The notes beneath the pieces are model-generated. The model saw nothing but the letters and a program-made list of their open reading frames with translations. It made no database searches and had not been told where the DNA came from. Below, piece by piece: positions 1 to 9,311 of a stretch of DNA of 20,359 bases. This stretch comes from Priapulus caudatus (lineage: Eukaryota; Priapulida; Priapulimorpha; Priapulimorphida; Priapulidae), in contig NW_014577188.1 in NCBI RefSeq assembly GCF_000485595.1, forward strand, positions 210,860-231,218, written 5' to 3'. Position 1 is the stretch's first letter. Each line of letters begins with the position of its first letter. The position numbers were made by a program, and so were the translations under genes.

Positions 1-1045
1 TCCCGTGTCGTGCGTGGTGTTGCTTGTAGTCGTTGTGTGTGTGTGCAGGGCGCCCCGGTCGTGTGTGTGTGTGTGCGCGCGCGATGTGTGTGTCCGTGTG
101 TGTGTGCTGTGTGCTGTCTGTGCGCGCGGTGCGTGACGTCGTGTGTGTGCTTGTGTGTGGTATGTGTGTGTGTGTGCAGCCCAGCGTGTGTTGTGTGCGT
201 GTGTGTGTGCGGTGTGTCGTGTGCGCGACGCGTGTCGTGCGGTGTGTGCTGTGCGTGCCATGTGCTTGTATGTGTGTGTGCCGTGTGTGCGTTGTGTGTG
301 TGCGCGCGTGTGTGTGTGTTGTGTGTGGTGTGTGGTGTGTGTGCGTCAATTCTGTGTGTGCGCTTGTGTGCGCGCGCTGCTGTGCTGCGGTGCTGTGTGT
401 GCGTGCTGTGTGTGTGTTTGCGTGTGTGTGTGTGTGCTGTGTGCGTGCGTCGTGCGTTGCGTGCGTATGTGTGGCTGCGTTGCTGCGTGTATGTGTGTGT
501 GTGCTGTCGTCGTGTGTGTGGGCGTCTGTGCGTGTCGTGCGTTTGTGTGTGTCCTGCCCCGCCCGCACCGGTCGCCCGCCCGCCCCCAGCGCCCGGCCCT
601 CCGCCGCCCCGGGCCCCGCGGCCGCCAGCGCGGCCCCCCCGCGCGTCCCCCGCCCGGCCCAACCCCCGCGACCCAAGTGTGTGTGTGAGAGCGCCGCGTG
701 TGTGCGTTGTGTGTGTGCGCCGTGTCGCTCGTCGCGCGCCCGCGGTGTGTGTCTATCGTAGCCGTGGGTGCATGCCGCGCGCGGTGCTAGTGCGTGGTGT
801 TGCGTGTGTGGTGCGGTTGCGTGCGTGCGTGGGTGCGTGCTTGCGTGTGTAAGTGTGCGAGAGTCGTGTGTGTGCGTGTGTGAGTTTTGCCTCGTGCGTG
901 TGGTGTGCCGTGTGGCGTGTGCGTGTGGCGTGCTGCGTGTGCGCCGCGGGTGTCGCCTAGTGCGTGGCTGCGTGTGAGTCCGCTTGCGTGTGCCGCCCGT
1001 CCGCCCGCTGTGCTGTGTCTCGTGGCCCGTGTTGGTCATGTTGTT
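1..1045. repeat. GT/GC-rich compound microsatellite, block 1
   Basis: Almost the whole stretch is (GT)n interrupted by C and G (GTGC, GTGTGC, GTCGTG). It matches in kind and position the tract at 9312-10162 of block 2, lying just downstream of the minus-strand GPCR copy. Long open frames here are Cys/Val/Arg-only translations of the repeat and are not genes. A C-rich block at 552-675 interrupts it and is listed separately. Alternating purine-pyrimidine runs of this kind can adopt Z-DNA; that is general knowledge, not shown here. Confidence 0.95.
552..675. other. C-rich block inside the GT microsatellite
   Basis: About 120 bases are nearly pure C with some G (repeated CCCGCC, CCCGGCC and GCGGCC types), abruptly bordered by GT repeat on both sides. 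The block 2 microsatellite has nothing comparable. It shows no recognisable gene, and no rRNA spacer assignment can be supported. Confidence 0.7.
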
Positions 1046-1059
1046 GTAAAAAGTATCTG

Positions 1060-1140
1060 ACCAACCTAACATGTATAATATGAATAATAATAAACTACAT
1101 TATTAATAATAATAAATATTATCGAATAATAATAATTAAA
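1060..1140. repeat. AAT/ATT-rich simple repeat, block 1
   Basis: Runs of AAT/ATT follow directly after the GT tract. The counterpart is 10183-10242 in block 2, bounded in both by related sequence (AAAGTATCTGAC on the left, ATGTAGGAGA on the right). The two versions differ mainly by extra bases in block 1. The stretch from 1141 to 1719 is the non-coding 3' flank of the GPCR copy, with no other feature seen. Confidence 0.85.
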
Positions 1141-1719
1141 TGTAGGAGACGATCCCGCCCATAAACCGTGTAGTCGAAATAAGCGTGTGCAGGTACTAAT
1201 TAAACTCTGACCGATGTTAATATTTAATTTTCATTCACAACAATCAGCAACTTTCCCCGTTCCCTGGCCCGACAACCAAGTGCCCGCCCTTTCCTCGTGA
1301 ATACATTGTAAATTAACGTATTAACAAAATTTGTATTTCGGAGATAAATGACTTCCCCTTCTTCGACGTTGTGGCCTAGCGCAGCAATGCCGACTTTGTC
1401 ATGCACTTCGAACCAGCGATTCCTAGAACGCTGTAAAACAAGTTGCTGCGTGGAAACTCGCCTACGTCTGTGGACGACGTGCAACTGCAACCCGCTCAGG
1501 CGATCTGCCGTCGCTGTTGCGACGAGTTCTAGAAATCAAACTGGGCTTTTGATTTTTGAGCGACCTCCGTCGGCCTCACCAATCGCTCACACAATTTCTA
1601 GAATGGTCGAAGAACGCCCATGTCGGTGGCGCACGACCGGCACACATGACCGATCCCTTTGCGGGTGCGCCCAGGTTTGCAGCGACGAGCAGACCCAAAA
1701 ATCCGCACGGTCCTGCGCG

Positions 1720-3735
1720 ATTATTGGCTAAAGCAGCCCGCCCATGTTTGCCGTCTCATCTTCGGCTGTAAGCAGTTCGCACAGCCATGGAAGCGTTTTG
1801 CGCCCAAGACAACGTTGAACGGCAACCTGAAATCTCCCGGTTTTCCAGGCGGTAGATCACTGGATTCCAGAAAACCTCCGACCGACCCGTGAACACCCCA
1901 GAGCGGATGACGATGTACTTGGTGATAAATAAACCTCTCACAGTTGACTCAACTATATGCCCCAACATACTGAACTACCGGCCTTTTGCTACTTAGTACC
2001 TGCCAACCCCCAAATTAGGCTGAAATAGGCATTAACTTAGCTATGGGCCTCTGGCTAATGGTATTACGATGCATACCTGCTCACCAGCCATGCCTAGAAT
2101 TTATACACGCCGTTCCTTCCCGCCTCGCCTTGTGGTGTCCCGCGGTATGTCTGCCCTATGGCCGTATTCGCCACCGCCTGTGCCCTGCTTGTGCGCTTGT
2201 CGCGCGCTCGCTGGGCTGTGTGTGCTGTGTGCTGAAGGGGCTATTTCGGGTGCCTACGAGTGCGTGCGCGCGGTGATATGATCGTCATTCGTACGTGTGG
2301 TAAACGCCGTATTTTTAGGGGTGTCAAGAGGAAGATCAAAGAGACGAAAGCAAAAGTGCTTCCAAAATATATAAGAGGAGACTCGAAAAAAGGCGATCTC
2401 CGTGAGCGAAGAGAAAGTGGTGGAGTGAGTATATTGCGAACGGAGAACAGCGAAGATCGCGTGCGCAGGAAGAGCGATGGAGGGACGAGATTGAACTGCG
2501 ACAGAGCCTGTACACGGTGGATGGATCTTCTGCATGTCATCAATACAGCAAGCGTACGCGAACCATGCGTACACACTGCGCTTCTCTGCTTAGCACTCAG
2601 CAATAGAAGATAAAGCTGGGAAGTTAACGTCGCGAGTGCTACTCAGGTGCCACCGCTGTAGTATTGTACTGTAAGAGCATCCGCGTGGGCCTCGGCGTAA
2701 GAGAACGAGATGCGCACGCGCCCTGATGCGCCAGCGTATAGGCGGCGCAAGGATCAATAATAATTTAAATTTGTTTATCCGAGGAACAGGTCCGTCGTGG
2801 TCCAGTCGTACAGAGACGCGTTCACCGAGTTAAAGGAAGTGACTGTAGAAGCCGGCAGGCCAGCAGGACACGGAACGCACCGACGCGACGGAATGCGAAA
2901 CGCACCTTCATAGGCTCAGCGCTCGCCGTGTCGCTGCTCTGGCCGACGTGTCCCTCGTAGCGTCGGCATCGGCGCCAGGCCGCTTGAAGTGCTTGCAGTG
3001 CGATGTAGCCAACCTCGGCGCCGGTGTAGACGGTTTCAGCAATGAACAATCACGTTGATGAAGAAATGCGACGCTGAGCAAAGACGATATGGTCGCCGCG
3101 ACCGAAAATCAGCGCTCGTAAGGCGCAGGCGCTCCACGTCGAAGTACTCGGGTCGTCAATAGAGAGAACGGGAGAGACTCAACGAAGGAATCGGAGTAGA
3201 TCCAGCCGCCGGCAGATCATACGCTTGGCGACGGCTGTAGGTGCCGATCCTGCTGATCAGTGCAGCGGACGCGGGATGGCGAATGAAGCGATCGACGCGT
3301 GATCATCAGCAGAGGACGTACGAACTCCGATGGATGAAATGGGCGAAGTAACTCGCGAACAGGCATATCCGCGGCCCGGGTCGGGCCGAGCACTTGGTAG
3401 GGGAACAACAGCTATCCATGTAGCCACCATGCGGAGTCGAAGGCAGCGAGCGTTGGCCGATGAGCCAGTGGGCCGGGCTCGCCGAGTCGCGGACGTCGGA
3501 TGAAGCATCCGACGAAGCACGAGCAGGGTTAGCCGAGGCGCGAATGCATTCACCATCGGTCACCCGACTCGGCACGACCCGCACCCCACGCACACACCGA
3601 CGGGTGCTCGCCATCGCATAGCCGGCACGCCGCTCCCGGCTCGTCGACCAGCACTCCGCATCCGTCAGTCTCAGCTAGCGTCTCGCGCCGACCAGTCCCC
3701 GGCACCGTTATACGTGCTGCTTCCTACCGACCACA
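1720..3735 (-). pseudogene. Broken copy of the class A GPCR gene (exon 1 about 3735-2779, exon 2 about 1936-1720)
   Basis: This stretch aligns along its whole length, in order, with the intact GPCR at 10745-12505. Receptor fragments survive in different frames: FPYQVLG (TM2 end), VGYIALQ and QSSDTA (TM5 and third loop), VGAF (TM6), and WNPVIY (TM7). No frame stays open, because of very many single-base insertions and some deletions. Exon 1 spans about 957 bases against 830 in the intact copy, and exon 2 about 217 against 190. The splice donor is lost: the intact CG|GTAAAA reads CGGATAAA here. The intron equivalent (about 1937-2778) holds no other gene. The part nearest the start codon (3500-3735) is the most diverged. 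As given, it cannot make a receptor. It could be a decayed duplicate or an unpolished second allele, and the insertion-dominated pattern favours the latter. Identity as a copy of the GPCR is certain; the cause of the damage is not. Confidence 0.9.
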
Positions 3736-3784
3736 TTCTTACTCCACCCGCCTGCCCGTCACTCTGGCTGGTATCTGGGTCAGC

Positions 3785-3960
3785 TTGTCTTGTCGGTCGT
3801 CGTCTCGATCTGCTCCGTCGTCGTCGTGCTCGTCGTGTTCGCGGCTCCGCACATCCGCCGGCCTCTCCCCCGCTTCCGTCGTCGCTCCGTCCCGCTCGTC
3901 CGCCCTGTCCGTCGTCTTCGCCGGCCTTCTGTCGTCGTCGTGGCGGGCGCCGGGTCCCCG
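3785..3960. repeat. GTC-rich (GAC on minus) tract, block 1
   Basis: Imperfect GTC/GTCGTC runs lie immediately upstream of the start of the broken GPCR copy. They correspond to the purer GTC array at 12520-12735 in block 2. The bases from 3961 to 4118 are a non-repetitive spacer that also has a block 2 counterpart (about 12760-12893). Confidence 0.8.
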
Positions 3961-4118
3961 TTCGCGCTTCCCGATGCACTCTTCCACACTCCACTACCCG
4001 CGTCTCTGCGATATCACCCTCACGTGTGGTCGGTCACATCAGACCTTTCCTACGCATGCGCTACACCGGCGTCCCTGCTATTCACGTCTGCAGTGATGAC
4101 CGGATGCGGAGGCCTAGT

Positions 4119-5076
4119 AGATGATGGAGGTGAGGAGGAGTACAGGAGGCAAGAGGAGGACGGAGCGAGGAGCGGCAGAGGAAGCAGGAGAGGAAGAGGA
4201 GGAGGAGAGGAGCGGGAGGAGGAGCCGAGGCAGGCAGAGGAGGAGGAGCGAGCGAGGGGCGAGGAGCGAGAAGGGAGGAAGTCTGAGGCACGGAGGAGGG
4301 GCGAGCGGCAGCGAGAAGAAGCAGGAAGCGGGAGGACGGAGGGGGAGCGAGGAGGAGGTGAGGAAGAGGAGGAGGAGAGGAAGCAGGAGGCGAAAGAGGA
4401 GGAGGAGGAGAGGAGAGCGAGGAGGAGGAGGAAGAGGGGAGGCAGAGCGGGGAGCGAGGAGGAGGAAGAGGAGGAAGAGGGAGGAGGAGGAGGAGGGGGC
4501 AGGCGGAGGAGGCAGGAAGAGGAGGAGGAGAAGCAGCAGGATGGGAAAGAGTGAGGAGACGAGCGACGGAGGAGGAGGAGGAAGAGGGGACGCGCCAGAG
4601 GGGAGGAGGAGGAGGAAGAGGGAGGAAGAGCGGAGGGAGTGAAGGAGGAGGGGGAGGCAGAGGCAGGGCAGGAGAGGAGGAGGAGAAGCCGAGCAAGGAG
4701 GGAAAGAGGAGTAGGAGGAGGAGGTGAGGAGGAGGGAGGGAGGAATAGGAGGCGGAGGAAGCGAGGAAGAAGAGGAGGAGGAGGAGCGATTGAGGAGGAG
4801 GAGCAGGAGGAGAGAGGAGGCTGAAGAGGAGGAGCGAGGAGCTGAGGAGGAGGAGAAGAAGAGGAGAGGAGAGGAGGAAGAGTAGGAGCGAGCGAGGGGA
4901 AGAGGCAGGCAGAGGAGGAGGAGAGTAGGACGAAGAGGAGGGAGCGGAGGTGAGTAACAGGAGGCGTGAGGAGGAGGAAGAGGCAGAGCAAGGAGGGACG
5001 GAAGAAGAGCGAGGAGGCAGGCAGGAGGAAGGTAAGGAGAAGGATGGAGAGAGGGAGAGAAAAAAAGAGGCAGTGC
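4119..5076. repeat. GGA/GAG purine tract, block 1
   Basis: About 960 bases of (GGA)n interrupted by AGC, GCA and GAGC steps, purine-rich on the plus strand. The left border (ATGACCGGATGCGGAGGCC, 4096-4114) and the block order match the shorter tract at 12894-13318. Long frames in it encode only E/R/G or S/P/L low-complexity peptides and are not genes. Mirror-symmetric purine tracts can form triplex DNA; that is family knowledge, not shown here. Confidence 0.95.
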
Positions 5077-5090
5077 AGAGAGTTGCCAAC

Positions 5091-6163
5091 CGTCTGATGA
5101 TCCTTGCTCAGCGTGTCCAATGATAAACACATGGGGGCGAAAAAATTTAGCTTCTGCTTGCAGTGCGTTTGCATCGCATTACTATGGCGAGTGTGATAGC
5201 AGTCGAAAATTAATTAACGCGTCTTCGTGGTGCATGCATTCGACGCGTTTCGTACTTTGTATTATAACTTATTATTTACCTGGATAGTATCTAAAAGAGC
5301 ATTAAACATGAGCCTAGCGCTGAAATCTTAGCGAACAAAGGCTCGCGCCTTTCTGGCGTGTAGAAGTTGCTGTATTTTAAAAAGCCATAGTCGCCGCTGA
5401 GAGCTGACATTTCCCGACCTTGTCAGAATAGAGCTGAACTGAGTCTGTATTCCAACGATAAATCAAAAGTACATTCTAAAATTTGATAACCCATGCTATG
5501 CACTGCATTTCTCTACGGTCGAAGTATAACCACGAAACACGCATACAAGTGATGTCGTCGCTGCCTCGTGAGACGTATTTAGTTTACATCCCTTATAATA
5601 ACGCAGCTGCGCGCACAAGCATAAGGTGAATTTTGACCTTCACATAGATTGCGGTCAACGTCCATTCGTAAATGGGGCTGCTATCACCTAGCCCCTACAT
5701 AATACACAAACGATGACAGTGCTTTCAGCAAATGCATGCACCTAGGTGGCGTATAATAACAATTTAATATTTTATCTTTTAATATCTACTGTTGATATAC
5801 GCTTATCGGCTATCTTGGCACGTATTCCGCGAAGAATAACATCAAAAAAATTATCGACTTCGCAATTCGAAAGCTGGAATAGAATGCACCTTTTACGCGA
5901 CCGCCTTTAGATGTCGCCGGAGTAACCGATTGTATTAATTAGAGTTCCCTTTATGCTAATCAGATTTGCAAGATTCAAAAACCTTTGTGAATTATATCGA
6001 CTCTTCCCAAAATAGCCACATGTGCTACACCACGGGCGCCCCGTAGAACGAGCTTACTATTTTTCCTGTTTACCTTACCACTAAGGCAATAATCATATTG
6101 GTAAACTAAAAAGCTATTTTTCATTATGACTTGGCCAACTCGGGGCAATTATCTAGTATTGCA
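5091..6163. other. Non-coding duplicated flank, block 1
   Basis: AT-rich single-copy-like DNA that aligns end to end with 13809-14770 (shared anchors CGTCTGATGATCC at the start and GGTAAACTAAAAA near the end). Anchor to anchor it is 1009 bases here against 934 in block 2, the excess being scattered single bases. No open frame, RNA gene or transposon end is supported in it. Confidence 0.85.
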
Positions 6164-6477
6164 TTAGCAAATTCGGCGTAATGCGTATACGCCCCGGCGC
6201 GTCTATTTTTTCGTACCACAAATGCGCGAAGGCGTTCTCTGCATTGGCTTCTTTGATTTGCTTCTGGACTCGAACAACCGCGTCCGTGGTGGAAGCGGAG
6301 GTCACGTGATAACGCTTGACCGCATGACGTTCAAATAGTCTTAAACCTAACCGGTAACACTCACTCCAACGACCGCCACCAACTAACCTTCAACACTAAA
6401 TATGGTAATGCTAGTCGCGGCGCTAAAATAATTCTACCTGGTGTGGGACAGAATATCATGATGCAAAAATTCTAGAG

Positions 6478-6607
6478 CCCTAACCGTACCCTAACCCATA
6501 CCCCTAACACTTATCACTAACCATGAAAATGAAAATTAAAAATTAAAAAATTAATAATTAAAAATTAACCCTAACCCTAACCCTAACCCTAACCCTGACC
6601 CTAACCC
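6478..6607. repeat. Telomere-like CCCTAA repeats
   Basis: Degenerate CCCTAA units at 6478-6508 are followed by an AT-rich gap and then about six consecutive near-perfect units at 6565-6607. This is the standard animal telomere hexamer on its C-rich strand, lying internally and inside the left arm of the fold-back insertion. Confidence 0.9.
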
Positions 6608-6812
6608 GAATCTTAACACTACCTAACACTAGTGCTGCCACGTTGCGCCGTCCACCTTCTCCCAACACGCGACGGGTTTGTTCCGATCAGAGCAAATCAA
6701 GCAGGCGCAGATCAGAGGCAACCTTCCGCGCCATCTTGTGTACGGATAAAAATAGACGCCCCCGCGCTGTGGAGGGAGTGACCGAACGTGGCCACACTAG
6801 TCTTAGAATAGT

Positions 6813-6958
6813 GTTAGCGATTAGGGTTAGGTCAGGATTAGCGGTTAAGGCTTTAGGCGGTTTAGGGGTAGGGTTTAGGGTATAGGTATTCCGTTAGGCG
6901 TTAGAATTGGCCGTTAGGGAGGAGGCGGTAGCGGTTAAGGATTATGGGTTAGGGTTAG
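6813..6958. repeat. Telomere-like TTAGGG repeats, inverted relative to the 6478 tract
   Basis: Degenerate units (TTAGGG, TTAGGCG, TTTAGGG, GTTAAGG) in the orientation opposite to the 6478-6607 tract. They lie in the right arm of the fold-back insertion. They are more decayed than the left tract, having few perfect consecutive units. Confidence 0.85.
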
Positions 6959-7189
6959 GCGTTGTGTTTTGCATCAATGATATCTGTCTGCCGGACACTC
7001 ATGAGAATAAATTTTTGGTGAGATAACATGCCGATATATAGCCGCGGCGACACATACTATATTTAGTGACTGATTAGTGGTGGCGCCGGTGCTGGGGAGT
7101 GAGGGTTAACGTTATTAGGGTGAACGTCATCGTCAACGTTATCACGTGACCTCCCTCCCACGCCCGGTGGGGATAGCAAACACCACAAA

Positions 7190-7880
7190 ATTCTCATTTG
7201 CTAACATAGGGAACGGTGTCAACTGTAATCTATCGCATAACAGGATCTATCAATAATGAGTTGGGGTGGTGTATGAGCCTATCGTCTGATTTCGGCCGAA
7301 AGATGTGTGAACCGTTTGGCGCAATGCAAACACGGCTTTCGCAGAATGTGAGGAGCATGCTCACCGTATCGATACAGACGTTGGAATCAAGGATATTCAC
7401 GGCTGCCCACATTTAGCAAAATATCCTCTAGAATTTTATATTTCTTTTCAGGTATAAAATGCGGGTCAGCGCATGCGTAGTAACGTCACTAAATAACGAT
7501 TATTGGACTTCACAAACGTAACTTTAAAAATGAAGCGGGGGTACCGTGTGTAGATTTATGGATAAAATTTCTCTATTGGTTCTTGTAAAAAGATCGTACA
7601 ACTGCCTCAGCTTGCAGGGTACCCCGGCAATTGTGTTCTGGCAGAATTCTTTCAGATACATGTACGTGATGAATATATTCGCCCGAAAAAACTCGCTCAG
7701 TTTAACAGATACTGGCAGGATATGAACGCCAAGGATATCCAGTGCCTGCACATCTTACGAAAATTCTATAATTTTTATATTGTTCCTCTGCGCCTAAAAT
7801 CGGCGTCCGCACATGCGCACGCTTAACTCACTAATAAACTGATATTTGGATTCACAGACCGTATTTGGAATGATGGCGGG
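7190..7880. repeat. 330-bp tandem repeat family, block 1 (about two units)
   Basis: This matches 14790-15480 of block 2. Units carry the recurring order CACATTAG, TTCTAGAATTTTATAT, CTCACTAA, TTTGGATTCACAAACGTATTT and GCGGGGGTACC. The GGTACC landmark at 7540 is followed by a variant GGTATC at 7880, a spacing of 340 bases. The array stops at 7880, where the LINE fragment begins. Open frames in it are shadows. Confidence 0.85.
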
Positions 7881-7884
7881 GTAT

Positions 7885-8226
7885 CTCTCGTTTACGTGTT
7901 GTTCCAGCCCCATTGATTCCAACAAGTCCAAAAGTCTATTTGCGTCAGGGCTATCAGCATCAACATGAATGTTAAAGTCTCCGGTTATGAAAAGAGTATC
8001 AGCAGATAGAATAGCTGATTCAAGGTATTCAGTGAACTCGTTGAAGAACACGCCGGTGGAGACTGGGTGCTCAGAAGAGTATGGCGGTCTATAGATGATG
8101 GCAAGTCGTAGTCGAAAAGGTCCAGATTGAATTTTCCATTCTGAATATTCAAATGAAGCTGTCTCGGCAGCTGCGATTTTATTGACAATCACACTGTCTC
8201 TAAATACATAGAAAGTGTCTAGTCAA
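7885..8226 (-). pseudogene. Fragment of non-LTR retrotransposon (LINE) APE-type endonuclease
   Basis: A 110-residue open stretch on the minus strand carries the middle-to-late part of an EEP/APE endonuclease domain: RDSVIV, FEYSEW, LRLAIIYRPP, FFNEFTEYLE, then the diagnostic ITGDFNIHVD, LLDLLESMGL and QHVNE. The GDFN motif holds catalytic Asp and Asn of this fold. In full elements this domain begins ORF2 and is followed by a reverse transcriptase; neither the domain's start nor any reverse transcriptase is present. On the 5' side the frame is closed by a TGA just upstream of 8226. On the 3' side homology stops after QHVNE, exactly where 330-bp repeat sequence starts. The style resembles CR1/L2-type elements, but the clade cannot be fixed from so little. 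It is a dead fragment, truncated at both ends, yet free of frameshifts, which suggests accurate sequence here and fairly recent insertion. Confidence 0.85.
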
Positions 8227-8239
8227 TAAATAGTGGATA

Positions 8240-8927
8240 ACTAGTATTTTTTAAACGTTTGCGAACAAAAATATCTCTGTCTTAAAGGTTATACTTGGAC
8301 TAGTAATTAATGCATTGCATTTCAAGTGTTTGCATACAAAATTATTATTACCGGTATTGCTAATAAGCTGTGATTTCAACCTGCACACGTAGTGGTTTTT
8401 CTGAATAAGCCACACAGTAATAATTCTTAGTACATGTAACCGTGTCTCAAGTGTGTAATACATCAGCTATGATTTAAACTTTTAGGCGAATATTAACTTT
8501 TACTACATTGGTATATTCAAGCATGTTTAACGTTAATTTTGTAACTGATGCAAAAAAATATAGTCTGTCAACAAATTTTTGATTTTTACAATAAACTAGT
8601 GTCACAATATCTATCTATTTAATTATACTGGCATGCGGCTTTAATAGGCAGCTTCAAAGGTTATGAAGTATATCATTAATCAACGATTCTATCACGACCT
8701 TAGTATATTCTCAAACTTAGCAGTCGCGCGCTGTTTATCGTTTCCATAGCAAGCATTTTTAACGTTGATTTTGTGACTGTATGGTGCAAGGAAACAGTCT
8801 GTTTTAGCAGGAAGTTAGTAGTCGCGTGCCGTTATGAAGGCTGCTATATAGCAACCCCCATAAAAACCGGTTGGTGGTCTGCAGTAAACACGCGATTACA
8901 CTTACAAAATTGACTATATTGAAAAAT
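8240..8927. other. AT-rich intergenic DNA with a degenerate direct repeat
   Basis: No gene is supported. A roughly 65-base motif at about 8505-8575 (AGCATGTTTAACGTTAATTT...TGCAA...AGTCTGT) recurs at about 8742-8808 with substitutions and small gaps, a spacing of about 235 bases. Confidence 0.65.
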
Positions 8928-9179
8928 GTGCTCTTTTTTTACAAAGTTAATTTCTTTTATAGCAAATCTTTTGAGATAAAATATTGACATGTCAAGTTGG
9001 ATGAATACGAGCTCATTTTACTGGCACGCTGGGTTTGAGCATATGAATATTGTAAGAAGCTGGTTTCATAATCTCATAAACTATTCATAACGTAATTAAA
9101 TTGTACTTGTTGTGCAAAAAGCGATGTTTGAAGGGTTAAACGATGTCGTGACATCACATTACATGTCTATGTATGCTAT
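8928..9179. repeat. Block-end segment repeated at 20101-20359
   Basis: About 250 bases align with 20101-20359, differing by roughly 20 substitutions and one or two small gaps as judged by eye. Shared landmarks are GAGCATATGAATATTGTAAG and AAGCGATGTTTGAAGGGTTA. No coding potential is seen. Here the segment is followed by a 130-base spacer and the GT microsatellite of block 2. Confidence 0.9.
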
Positions 9180-9311
9180 CGTTCGCTAGAACTGTCGAAA
9201 GGCAGCTGCCCCAGCCACTTTCCACAGATCCACAATCTGCAAATTCCTGCCTCCACACATATATCTGCTCACATTTATCACCGAACAGTCTCCTGTTGCA
9301 AGGTCGACCAG

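Larger units (their letters stand above)
6165..7180. mobile_element. Palindromic fold-back insertion with internal telomere-like repeats
   Basis: About 1 kb present in block 1 but absent from the same place in block 2, where the flanks join near 14770-14795. Its outer arms are inverted copies: 6286-6475 pairs with 6965-7168, sharing GAGGTCACGTGATAACG and its complement, a CACTAAATAT element, and an ATATCAT(T)GATGCAAAA element. Each arm runs inward into CCCTAA (6478-6607) or TTAGGG (6813-6958) repeats. A second inverted pair is nested: 6189-6300 with 6652-6770 (GCGTCTATTTTT...CGTAC...). A short inverted pair near 6613-6650 and 6781-6816 flanks the inner segment. The heptamer TAGCAAA occurs at 6165-6171 and 7174-7180 and could be a target-site duplication. 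No transposase is encoded, so it resembles a non-autonomous MITE or fold-back element. Subtelomeric origin is an alternative. Confidence 0.7.

Noticed and set aside
552-675. rRNA internal transcribed spacer
   Set aside because: GC-rich composition only. No adjacent 18S, 5.8S or 28S sequence is visible anywhere in the window.
2260-2613. 117-codon plus and 120-codon minus frames
   Set aside because: They lie in the intron equivalent of the broken GPCR copy, are not conserved as matching frames at 11200-11510, and have no family motifs.
4050-5174. 374-, 338- and 335-codon minus frames and a 254-codon plus frame in the GGA tract
   Set aside because: Low-complexity Ser/Pro/Leu or Glu/Arg/Gly translations of a purine repeat, with three minus frames open at once.
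6565-6958. A true chromosome end
   Set aside because: The telomere-like tracts are short, degenerate, in opposing orientation and flanked by ordinary sequence on both sides, so they are interstitial.
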